Assembly (NCBI GenBank): GCA_902775075.1
Contig: CACYKX010000160.1
Span: 1 to 14,589, forward strand
Direction of reading: 5' to 3'
Origin: an uncultured Prevotellaceae bacterium
GTDB lineage: Bacteria > Bacteroidota > Bacteroidia > Bacteroidales > Bacteroidaceae
Length of the DNA stretch: 14,589 bases
Shown in pieces: positions 7,079 through 14,589 of this stretch. Position 1 is the first letter of the stretch. Each line of letters starts with the position of its first letter. Made by a program: the position numbers and the translations under genes. Below the pieces are notes generated by a model, which worked only from the letters and a program-made list of their open reading frames with translations, was not told the DNA's origin and did not search any database.

Positions 7079-7502
7079 GAGCCAACAAGCTCTTCAAGTA
7101 AGTAACATTCTGTTGTGAATGCCAGCAAAGAGTGTGACCATAAACGGTCATACCAGCTTCTTCTGCCTGATTCACGAGATCAGCAACCCCACGGAAGTCC
7201 ATATATCCATCATTCTTCACGATAGAACCAAACTTCATCAAGTTACCAGGAGTCAACTCGTCAAAGTTGTTCTTGGTCACTGCCCAAGCGCGATTATGCT
7301 TAAAGAAATCAGCAGCAGAGACACCAGTACCTAACTTGAAGTTAGGATTCTCGCTACGATTTACGTACGACTTCAGATAGCCATAGCCATCTTGGCCTGT
7401 AACACCAGGCTCATCAGGAGCCTGGCTATACATATCATTATCAGCACAGCCACAAACAAGAAGGGCTGCTGCCGCAAATGAAATTATCTTATTGTATTTC
7501 AT
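7044..7502 (-). CDS. xyn10C: GH10 endo-1,4-beta-xylanase, N-terminal fragment ending at a frameshift
   Basis: The ATG at 7502 lies 9 bp after the XusE-like stop. Residues 1-19 form a lipoprotein signal ending LLVCGC, with Cys19 followed by ADND, consistent with surface display in Bacteroidetes. GH10 N-terminal strands follow: FKLGTGVSAADF, FDELTPGNLMKFGSIV, and the conserved GHTLCWHSQQNVTYLKSLLA of strand 3. After that Ala (7082-7080) the frame reads PPNYFYHLYFV and stops at 7046-7044, whereas family members have one or more inserted CBMs here. The 152-residue product lacks both catalytic glutamates and should be inactive. In an intact form this enzyme cleaves the xylan backbone at the cell surface and feeds the SusC/D importers. 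A sequencing or assembly fault is possible. Confidence 0.85.
   Translation of the reverse strand: MKYNKIISFAAAALLVCGCADNDMYSQAPDEPGVTGQDGYGYLKSYVNRSENPNFKLGTGVSAADFFKHNRAWAVTKNNFDELTPGNLMKFGSIVKNDGYMDFRGVADLVNQAEEAGMTVYGHTLCWHSQQNVTYLKSLLAPPNYFYHLYFV
7072..7085 (-). other. Lesion joining the GH10 N-terminal half to the middle of its CBM
   Basis: The upstream frame is good through codon 7082-7080 (Ala). CBM-like coding is recognisable from about 7075 in a frame displaced by one base. The CBM N-terminal half, and possibly a whole first CBM, are missing. A simple single-base indel would not explain the lost residues, so a deletion whose length is not a multiple of three fits best. Confidence 0.7.
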
Positions 7503-7511
7503 TGTTTAGGA

Positions 7512-8480
7512 TTATTTGAAGTTAAATGTTTCAAACTTACTCTGACGGTCACGCATAATCAAAGATTCCTTGGTAGAAACTTTATAATATGCAGCACCAT
7601 TCTTGAACTTTGCTGTGTATTCGAGTTCGAGCAGATCACGGTCTTTATCGCCCCAAGCCTTTGGTGCACCCATACGAGTCCACTTACCAGTACCTGAAAC
7701 TTCAAAATCAGCATCAGCAGAACTTAATGTGCAATTATCCTTATCATCAAAGGTAAGAACGATGTTACGAGTCATCTCCTTATCATTAACGGTAGCGGTA
7801 AGAGCATAGGTACACTGGTTCAGAGCTGTTGTAGCAAGATAACGGAGATCATACTTTCTGAAATCCTCAGGTTCGCGAGTATTTGTAGAAGTCTTACCAT
7901 TGTTATCGATCTCATCGGTACCATGACTCAACCAGCAACCTGTGTACTTATTCTTATACTTTACAGCATAGAGTGTATAGTTCTTTGACTCCAAGACGGT
8001 ATCAGCATCAGCCTTTACAATCTTAAGAGGAAGTACATAGTGAACCTCCTTGGCCTTAGGATCATTAAAGAAGGCATCAGTAAGATGAACCTTTACAGCT
8101 CCCATGATCTCACCAGCCTCGATAACAGCTTGGTTAGACTCCAACTCATAATAGTTCTGAGGAAGAGCTACAATAGGCTTACCATCTTCGAAAGTCTTAC
8201 CATCACACAAAGAATTGTCGACAGCAATCTCTACCTTACGGTCTTGTATGTTTTTCCATACGCCACCAAGTGTAGCATAAACCTCAAATTCATGTGCATT
8301 GTCAAGGTCTGTAGGATATACATCGTCACCCAGTGTGATTGTACGCACCGGAGACTGATATGCGAAGTATACTGCCTGACGATCGAAGTCGTCAAACTCT
8401 CTATCACCATTTTCGCAAGAGGTGGTCAACATTGCTGCTGATACAGCGAGCATTGACAGTAATACGTTTTTGATTTTCAT
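7512..8480 (-). CDS. xusE: XusE-like surface lipoprotein (DUF1735 / DUF5627 type)
   Basis: The protein has 322 residues. The lipoprotein signal ends MLTTSC with Cys22, followed by acidic residues (ENGDREFDDFD) that fit export to the cell surface. Residues about 33-170 resemble the DUF1735 beta-sandwich common in SusE-position proteins (VYFAYQSPVRTITLG, then VHYVLPLKIVKA). The C-terminal half, from KYTGCWLSHGTDE through REPEDFRKYDLRYL, resembles DUF5627. Its position right after the second SusD and before the GH10 xylanase matches xusE of P. bryantii. Role by inference: an accessory xylan-binding protein at the outer membrane. The gaps to its neighbours are 24 and 9 bp, so it is co-transcribed. 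Confidence 0.83.
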   Translation of the reverse strand: MKIKNVLLSMLAVSAAMLTTSCENGDREFDDFDRQAVYFAYQSPVRTITLGDDVYPTDLDNAHEFEVYATLGGVWKNIQDRKVEIAVDNSLCDGKTFEDGKPIVALPQNYYELESNQAVIEAGEIMGAVKVHLTDAFFNDPKAKEVHYVLPLKIVKADADTVLESKNYTLYAVKYKNKYTGCWLSHGTDEIDNNGKTSTNTREPEDFRKYDLRYLATTALNQCTYALTATVNDKEMTRNIVLTFDDKDNCTLSSADADFEVSGTGKWTRMGAPKAWGDKDRDLLELEYTAKFKNGAAYYKVSTKESLIMRDRQSKFETFNFK

Positions 8481-8504
8481 TTTATTCTTAATTTTTTGAT
8501 TCGA

Positions 8505-10301
8505 TTACTTTATTTCCCATCCACGGTTCTGAACAAGAGCGTTGAACTTAAGTACCTCAGAGTAAGGGATAGGACCATAGATCATATAATCCTTATAGTC
8601 GCGCTTCTCAACCTCTACCGGTGTATAAGTCTTTGTTGCATTGTTGATGCTCATACCCATAGCTGTTTCGGTAAGGTTTGCATTCCAACGGCGAAGATCC
8701 CAGAAGCGGAAACCTTCGAAAGAAAGTTCGATACGACGCTCGTTACGAATAAGTTCACGCATCTTAGCCTGGTCGTTCTTGATAGACTCAAGATATTCAT
8801 TACCTACACCAGCACGCTCATGGATGGCCTTGATAACATCGTAAGCACTATAGTTATGACCACCCTTACCTGTAGGGCCCCAAGCCTCGTTGGCAGCCTC
8901 TGCATAGTTCAGGAAGATCTCTGTATAGCGGATACGTGGTGTGTAATGATACTGCTTAGTTGTTGAATTAGGATCAAGGTTGATATCCTGACGGAGCAAC
9001 TTACGCAGATAGTAACCAGTACGGGTACTACTGTTGGCTACGTGGTCGATACCATCCTTATTTGGGGTTTTACCATCCTCATCTTTAGCATCGGCATTGG
9101 TATTGATAACAACATCGTTTACACCAACCTTACTACCATTCAATACAACGAAAGCAGCCAGACGAGGGTCACGATCTGCATAAGGATCAGCAGCCTCATA
9201 TCCACTACCCTTTACATCAATAGGATAACCATTCTTCATAGGGAATGCGTCAACGAAGTTTTGGGTAGGGTTGATACGACCCTTACCATAGAGAGATGGA
9301 GGGAAGTTGTCTTTCTCCCAATCATTATTCTCACCCTTCTCACCACGCCAAAGGATTTCCTTAGGGCACTCACCATTCTTGAAACCATCGATATCCTTGG
9401 TATTTGCATACCATGTATAACCAGTAGGATCCATACCTTTGACACCACCGATAGGGTCAAGTATCTGAGCAGCATAATCAGCGGCATCAGCCCACTTGTA
9501 ACCAGAAGCCTGGAAAGCAGGACTGGCAGCCAGTAAAGCTGCACGTGAACGGATAGCCTTTACGATAGTACCGTCAACACGGCCTTTAAAGATTCTACCG
9601 AACACACGGTTATACTGACCACTGTTGGCACCTTTGTATTTTGCAGGAATCTCAGGAGAATTATCAGCGAGATCCTTATATTCCATAGGAAGTAACTCCA
9701 ATGCCTTGTCGCAATCATCATAGATAGCCTTCATGCACTCTGCGAATGTATTACGAGGGAGATTGTGTTCTGAATTTACATCCTCTGACTCAGTAATGAT
9801 AGGCACACCCATCAACTGGCCGTTAGCATCTACACCACCATGAGCCTGAAGCAGATAATACATGAACATAGCACGTAAACCGTATGCTTCACCTTTCTCA
9901 CGGTCGTTAAACATCTTTGCTGCCATCTGGTCATCAGCCCAATGTACCTTATCGGCACGGTCAAGGAACAAATTGATATACATAATAGCAGCACGGCAGT
10001 CGCGCCAACGCTCTGTTGGGTTAGCGTCTGCTGTCCATGTACCACTGGCAGCCTTACGCCAGCTGTTTGATGGGTCATTGCTTACCGCATCATCAGTAGC
10101 CACCTCACTGAAAGGGAAGCTACCACATGGGATTCGGGTATATGCATTACCGAGTACGCCTTCAGCATAACCGGCATCATTATACATATGATCAAGACCA
10201 AGGTTATTCTCCTGAGCAGGTCCAAACAGGTCATCACAAGAAGTGAAAGTAAGACCTGTAACAGCGAGGATTGCCAAGGCTATAATATTTACTTTTTTCA
10301 T
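8505..10301 (-). CDS. xusD: SusD/RagB-family xylan-binding lipoprotein (second SusD of the pair, XusD-like)
   Basis: The protein has 598 residues. The signal ends LTFTSC with Cys22, followed by DD. The SusD fold is evident: a helical TPR-like scaffold (GEAYGLRAMFMYYLLQAHGG, then LMGVPIITE and LPRNTFAECMKAIYDDCDKALELLP) and the RagB/SusD C-terminal signature RNERRIELSFEGFRFWDLRRW, ending NRGWEIK. SusD proteins cap their SusC partner at the outer membrane and deliver glycans to it. The partner should be the SusC-like gene 12 bp upstream. It is longer than many SusD proteins; the extra length appears to be in the middle (about residues 190-430), where ligand loops usually lie. Confidence 0.93.
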   Translation of the reverse strand: MKKVNIIALAILAVTGLTFTSCDDLFGPAQENNLGLDHMYNDAGYAEGVLGNAYTRIPCGSFPFSEVATDDAVSNDPSNSWRKAASGTWTADANPTERWRDCRAAIMYINLFLDRADKVHWADDQMAAKMFNDREKGEAYGLRAMFMYYLLQAHGGVDANGQLMGVPIITESEDVNSEHNLPRNTFAECMKAIYDDCDKALELLPMEYKDLADNSPEIPAKYKGANSGQYNRVFGRIFKGRVDGTIVKAIRSRAALLAASPAFQASGYKWADAADYAAQILDPIGGVKGMDPTGYTWYANTKDIDGFKNGECPKEILWRGEKGENNDWEKDNFPPSLYGKGRINPTQNFVDAFPMKNGYPIDVKGSGYEAADPYADRDPRLAAFVVLNGSKVGVNDVVINTNADAKDEDGKTPNKDGIDHVANSSTRTGYYLRKLLRQDINLDPNSTTKQYHYTPRIRYTEIFLNYAEAANEAWGPTGKGGHNYSAYDVIKAIHERAGVGNEYLESIKNDQAKMRELIRNERRIELSFEGFRFWDLRRWNANLTETAMGMSINNATKTYTPVEVEKRDYKDYMIYGPIPYSEVLKFNALVQNRGWEIK

Positions 10302-10313
10302 TTCTCTAAGATT

Positions 10314-13130
10314 TTAGAAGTTAACCTTTACACCAAGACTGTAGCTACGGCAATTTGGAGCACTACCTACACTCAGTTCCATGTATTTACGCTCTTTAGC
10401 GATTGTCAACAAGTCTGCACCATAAGCATATACCTGAAGACCCTTGACAAACTTACCTGCAAACATTGTTGCTGGGAAATCATAAGTCAACTGAACCTTG
10501 TTCAAACGTACTGCGTCTGTCTTATATGTCCAGAAGTCTGATGTTACGAAGTTCAAAGAGCCATCGTTAGATGCAGTCAGACGAGGATAAGTAGCAGTCT
10601 CTGCTGTCTCCGGAGTCCAGCGACCCAAGACAACTTCAGAATACTTACCATTGTCACCGGTACCATAAACCCACTCATAAGAGTTGTTCTTGATAGCAGA
10701 AGCACCGAAGTTACCTGTTGCATTCAAGAAGAGAGTGAAGTTCTTATACTTAGCAGTGAAGTTGAAACCAAGTGTGAAGTCTGGTGTCCAGTGGCCAAGA
10801 ACGACCTGGTCCTTACCATCGATGATACCATCTTCATTCATATCCTGATACTTCAAGTCACCGGCACGAGCTGTGTTGTTTACTACAGCAACACCATTCT
10901 TGATGTCGTCCTCTGTCAAGAAGCCTAGGCAACGATAACCGCGAAGAGCATCAATACGAGCACCTTCACTCTTCAACCAGTCGTAAGCAACGTTCTCGCT
11001 GTAGCGAGTGTTCTTACATGTATATACCATACCATTAAGACCTGCCTGCAAATCAACCTCACCAAACTTCTTATGAGCATTCAGAGAGAAGTCGAAACCT
11101 GTACGACTCTGATTGTTATAGTTCATATAAGCGAGGAATGAAGACTGAGGCCAACCTGTTTGGTAATAACTTGGCATCAATGACTCTGGTGTTGTCAACA
11201 AGCCATTAGTCTTCACATCGAAGAAGTTTGCATCCAATGTGATGAGACCATTCCAAAGGTTTGCGTCCAAACCGATACGGAACTCGTTACGCTTTACGAA
11301 ACCGAGGTTCTCATTTGCACCACGCTTAGAGTCTGAAGTCTGCATAGAGTTTGCACTCTCACTCCAACCCCACCATGTACCACTAGAAGTGAACAGGTTG
11401 TCGTACATATAATACTTCTCAATATCAAGATCCTGGTTGATTACACCATAAGAAGCGGTAAGCTTCAAGTCGGTCAACCAACTCTTTGCATTCTCAAGGA
11501 ACTTCTCGTTAGAAAGACGCCAGCCTAAAGTAAGAACCGGAGATACAGCCTCACGATGACCCTCAGCCAACTTAGCAGAGTGAACACCAGCCATAGAGAG
11601 ATCAGCATAATATGTATGAGCATAGTTGTAAGCCACCTGCAAGCCAAGGTTTGCGTTGCTGATACGGTGATACTCACCGGAAAGACTGCGCTGATAACCA
11701 TTAGCCAACAATGTAGCATTTACATTGTGCTGACCGAAAGAACGGTCGTAGTCGAACTGTGCCTGGAAAAGTACGGTCTGCTTATAAGTAGTACCATTGG
11801 TACCAGGAACACCGGTACGCTTATCAGTCTGATACTTGGTCAAATTTGAGATACCATTATATGTATTAGGATCCCAAGTAGCCTCGTATGTTGCATAGTC
11901 ATTAGACAATGTAGTATTATAGGTAGTAGCATAGTCTACAGCAAACTTAGTCTTGAAAGTAAGTCCTTTCAGAACACTGTTCAAGTCGAAGTTCACACCC
12001 ATATCAAACTGCATCTGACGACTTGTATACTTATTCCAACCAGCTACATACATAGCAGCGAATGGGTTGGTCTGCAAATCCTGTGTACCACCAAGAAGAT
12101 ATTTACCATCAAGCACGTAGTTTGAGTTGGCAACAATATCCATGAGGGTCTGGTTGTTAGGATCGATACCAGCGATAGGAATCAGCGGTACAAGAGGATG
12201 GTCCTGATAAGTAGGACGAATCTTTGCAGACTGATCCCAATAGTCAGAGCGGTCGCTATGTATATCATAGAATGTAGCATTTGCGTTCACATAACCGGTA
12301 ATCCAATCATTCAGGCGAAGGTCGATGTTACCACGAACGTTCAAACGAGTAGTACCATTCTTCTTACTTTCACCAAAATTCAGCAGGTCATTGAGATGAT
12401 ACAAACCGATGTTAGCATAGAAGTGAGCAAACTTACCACCACCAGAGAACTCGGCATCACCCTCATAACGCTGATAAGTCTTCTTCAAATAATCACTTGA
12501 GAAGAAGTTCAAACTTGGGTAACGATATGGATTATCCTGCAAGCTGTAAGAATAGATATCATCCTCACTGAAGACAGCAGCTTTACCATCATTCTGCAAA
12601 GCCTCATTGTATAGCTTCATATAATCAGCAGAAGCCAAATACTTAGGATAAGACTTTGGAACGAAAAGACTGGCATTACCACGGGCACTGATCTTCAAGC
12701 CTTCGTTACGACCACGCTTTGTGGTAATCAGGATAGCACCTTTAGCAGCACGGCTACCATAAAGTACTACTGCATTAGCAGACTTCAGGAAGGTGATCTG
12801 TTCGATTTCCGTAGGCAAAACATTATTTGCATCACGAGGAACACCATCAACGATGACGAGAGCATCGCCCATGTTCCACAATTGATTATTCATAAAACCA
12901 CCTACATAAGCCTGCATATTGTCGAGACTATAAGTAGTATAGTTCTTGTGAGTGAGCTCTACCATGTTGATAGAAGAGACACCACCCATCAAATCGCTTT
13001 TGTCAACGGTACGGAAAGCAACATTCACCTTGCTGTTGGCAATTGAATCGGTGTAGTCCGCATCGTCTTGAGCCATTGCTGCCATAGGGAGCAAAGCCAT
13101 ACCAAGTGCGATATTATATATTTGTTTCAT
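10314..13130 (-). CDS. xusC: SusC/RagA-family TonB-dependent outer-membrane transporter (XusC-like)
   Basis: The protein has 938 residues. The Sec signal MKQIYNIALGMALLPMAAMAQ is followed almost directly by the plug domain (about 35-165: VDKSDLMGGVSSINMVEL, then DALVIVDGVPRD, EIEQITFLKSANAVVLYGSRAAKGAILITTKRG). The usual N-terminal carboxypeptidase-D-like domain of SusC proteins is absent. The rest is a beta-barrel with many aromatic-rich alternating strands, closing with SLGVKVNF, a terminal Phe typical of outer-membrane barrels. It imports xylo-oligosaccharides using TonB energy together with its SusD partner 12 bp downstream. Shorter than typical SusC proteins (about 1000-1100 residues), which fits the missing domain. 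Start chosen because the signal peptide begins at this ATG, 37 bp after the preceding stop. Confidence 0.93.
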   Translation of the reverse strand: MKQIYNIALGMALLPMAAMAQDDADYTDSIANSKVNVAFRTVDKSDLMGGVSSINMVELTHKNYTTYSLDNMQAYVGGFMNNQLWNMGDALVIVDGVPRDANNVLPTEIEQITFLKSANAVVLYGSRAAKGAILITTKRGRNEGLKISARGNASLFVPKSYPKYLASADYMKLYNEALQNDGKAAVFSEDDIYSYSLQDNPYRYPSLNFFSSDYLKKTYQRYEGDAEFSGGGKFAHFYANIGLYHLNDLLNFGESKKNGTTRLNVRGNIDLRLNDWITGYVNANATFYDIHSDRSDYWDQSAKIRPTYQDHPLVPLIPIAGIDPNNQTLMDIVANSNYVLDGKYLLGGTQDLQTNPFAAMYVAGWNKYTSRQMQFDMGVNFDLNSVLKGLTFKTKFAVDYATTYNTTLSNDYATYEATWDPNTYNGISNLTKYQTDKRTGVPGTNGTTYKQTVLFQAQFDYDRSFGQHNVNATLLANGYQRSLSGEYHRISNANLGLQVAYNYAHTYYADLSMAGVHSAKLAEGHREAVSPVLTLGWRLSNEKFLENAKSWLTDLKLTASYGVINQDLDIEKYYMYDNLFTSSGTWWGWSESANSMQTSDSKRGANENLGFVKRNEFRIGLDANLWNGLITLDANFFDVKTNGLLTTPESLMPSYYQTGWPQSSFLAYMNYNNQSRTGFDFSLNAHKKFGEVDLQAGLNGMVYTCKNTRYSENVAYDWLKSEGARIDALRGYRCLGFLTEDDIKNGVAVVNNTARAGDLKYQDMNEDGIIDGKDQVVLGHWTPDFTLGFNFTAKYKNFTLFLNATGNFGASAIKNNSYEWVYGTGDNGKYSEVVLGRWTPETAETATYPRLTASNDGSLNFVTSDFWTYKTDAVRLNKVQLTYDFPATMFAGKFVKGLQVYAYGADLLTIAKERKYMELSVGSAPNCRSYSLGVKVNF

Positions 13131-13167
13131 AACTCTTATATTCGAAATGTAAATTTATTAATTTGAT

Positions 13168-14589
13168 TTACCATCCTGGATTCTGAGGGAATCCGTCGTA
13201 AAGCTGGGTATCAGACTTCTTCAAAGGCAACCAATAATGCTTGTCTGTGAAGTTACGCTTCAAGATCTGAACTTCCTTGAAACCTGAAACCTTCTCGTTC
13301 TTCTCATCACCGGCACCAACGATGCTCTTGTTACCATCCTTGTCGGTTACAACTTTGAAGCCTTCTTCACGCTGGAATTCCTGTGATGTCTTGATATTAT
13401 AAGGATACTTGTCGAGAAGCAACCAGCGACGAAGGTCGTTGAAACGATGGCCCTCGAATGCCAACTCTACGGCACGCTCACGACGAACTTCGTCCATGAA
13501 CTTATGAGCATCCGTTGAATAGACACCCTTTACAGGATCTACACCTGCACGATCACGTACCTTATTGATAGCCTGAAGACCGGTCATTTCGGTCGTAGCG
13601 TTAGCACTAGGGTTACCGGTAGCGGCAACGATAGACTCTGCATACATCAGGTAGACATCAGCCAAACGCATCCATGGAATATGGATATGAATCTGTGGAG
13701 ACCATCCGTATTCATCATCCCACTTGTTACATCCTGTAGTAATAAACTTATAATCGAAATAACCTGTACGACTACCACGAGTTTCACTTCTGAACGCACC
13801 ACCTGTCTGGAGGTCGGCATAACGCCACTTGGTGTTGTCATCCTTACCAGTTGTTTCCTTCTTGACCATACGGCAACCATCAAACTTGATATCATGATAG
13901 AAACGTGGATCACGACCCTTCCAAGGATGAGTCTTATCGAAACCAGAATTAGGATCATTCAGAGGAAGACCGTTAGCCATACCATAATAGTTAACATAGT
14001 TAGCTGTTGGCAAGAAGATGACACCACCATCATTGATATCACTACCTCCATAAGCCAAAGCCTGTCCCCAACGAGAAGCACCCCATCCTGAACCGTAGGT
14101 AGGACCACGGAAGATAGCCTCTGTAACAGAACCGTCCTTAGTCTGACCAGGCATCTTACCACCTTCACTTACAGTGACGAAGTTGTTAGAATACTGATCG
14201 AATGGCAACAGACCGATAGGGTTCTTAGAAGTAGAAGTCTTCAATGTCTCGAAGAGTTCACCGAAAGCTTGAGCAGCCTTCATTGCATAATCCTTATCAT
14301 AATCGTAAGTGTCACCCTTAACACCTTTAGCCATTAATGGACTAGCAGCCCAGAGATAGTTCTTACCCAGATAACCCAGTGCAGCGATCTTAGTGACACG
14401 CAACTGGTTCTTACCTTTCAAGCCACCCATAGCCTTTGTATCATCCCAGTCGATAGGGAGCAAGTCGGCAGCCTTACGGAAGTCAGCAGCACACTTGTCT
14501 GCACACTCCTTATATGTCTCACGAGGCAAATTCAACACTTCGTCTGCAGGGAGCACTCTATCTATATAAGGTAGACCGCCTAAGTACTG
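13168..14589 (-). CDS. xusB: SusD/RagB-family lipoprotein (first SusD of the tandem, XusB-like), N-terminus beyond the right edge
   Basis: The frame is open to the window edge: the last codons read QYLGGLPYIDRVLPADEVLNLP, a typical SusD segment, so the GTG at 14556 is not the start. 473 residues are visible. TPR-like helices appear first (YKECADKCAADFRKAADLLP, then LRVTKIAALGYLGKNYLWAA), then the C-terminal SusD signature RRERAVELAFEGHRFNDLRRW. It ends FPQNPGW, as SusD proteins often end in a short aromatic tail. Role: surface xylan binding with a SusC partner that should lie just beyond the right edge (XusA position). It leads directly into the second SusC/D pair, indicating one long transcript whose promoter is outside the window. 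Confidence 0.93.
   Translation of the reverse strand, partial: QYLGGLPYIDRVLPADEVLNLPRETYKECADKCAADFRKAADLLPIDWDDTKAMGGLKGKNQLRVTKIAALGYLGKNYLWAASPLMAKGVKGDTYDYDKDYAMKAAQAFGELFETLKTSTSKNPIGLLPFDQYSNNFVTVSEGGKMPGQTKDGSVTEAIFRGPTYGSGWGASRWGQALAYGGSDINDGGVIFLPTANYVNYYGMANGLPLNDPNSGFDKTHPWKGRDPRFYHDIKFDGCRMVKKETTGKDDNTKWRYADLQTGGAFRSETRGSRTGYFDYKFITTGCNKWDDEYGWSPQIHIHIPWMRLADVYLMYAESIVAATGNPSANATTEMTGLQAINKVRDRAGVDPVKGVYSTDAHKFMDEVRRERAVELAFEGHRFNDLRRWLLLDKYPYNIKTSQEFQREEGFKVVTDKDGNKSIVGAGDEKNEKVSGFKEVQILKRNFTDKHYWLPLKKSDTQLYDGFPQNPGW

Noticed and set aside
7044..7085. Programmed ribosomal frameshift restoring the xylanase
   Set aside because: No slippery run or stimulatory structure is evident at the junction, and CBM sequence is physically missing rather than just out of frame.
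8040..9536. Plus-strand ORFs of 130-165 codons opposite the XusE-like and SusD-like genes
   Set aside because: They are antisense shadows of strongly supported minus-strand genes, with Thr/Ile/Ser-rich compositions and no domain or promoter.

Overview
The window looks like chromosomal DNA from a Bacteroidales gut or rumen bacterium, most likely Prevotella or a close relative. The evidence is three Bacteroidetes-type -7 boxes (TAnnTTTG), a tandem SusC/SusD polysaccharide locus, and a gene order (SusD, SusC, SusD, XusE-like, inserted-CBM GH10 xylanase) that matches the xusABCDE-xyn10C xylan cluster described in Prevotella bryantii. The species assignment is inference; no RNA marker gene is present.

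Left part (1-3194): the 5' end of holA (DNA polymerase III delta) runs leftward off the edge. It faces a small orphan HsdR-N/PD-(D/E)XK protein across a 32-bp gap that is almost entirely one 31-bp palindrome carrying two divergent -7 boxes. Next comes a rightward P-loop NTPase fused to a CYTH-like domain, with a good promoter of its own. A gene-poor stretch of about 600 bp follows. It holds a long hairpin, a degenerate 22-bp tandem repeat with GTTAAC palindromes, and no convincing gene.

Middle (3195-4085): a leftward gene for an unrecognised, probably helical 249-residue protein with its own promoter. Directly upstream of that promoter is a strong intrinsic terminator that closes the xylan operon.

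Right part (4086-14589): a leftward polysaccharide-utilisation operon, entering from the right edge: SusD-like (partial), SusC-like TonB-dependent transporter, second SusD-like, XusE-like surface lipoprotein, GH10 endoxylanase, GH43 beta-xylosidase/arabinofuranosidase. By family knowledge, surface lipoproteins capture xylan, the surface GH10 enzyme cuts it, SusC/D pairs import oligosaccharides, and the GH43 enzyme trims them in the periplasm. Gaps are 9-37 bp except for 113 bp before GH43, where a terminator-like hairpin sits.

The most notable observation is that the GH10 gene is broken: the reading frame shifts at about 7072-7085, exactly where the internal carbohydrate-binding module should begin, and the first part of that module is missing. 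I see no CRISPR, tRNA, rRNA, insertion sequence or clear defence or mobile system. Nothing here amounts to a clearly new multi-gene system; the candidates worth a look are listed as separate findings.
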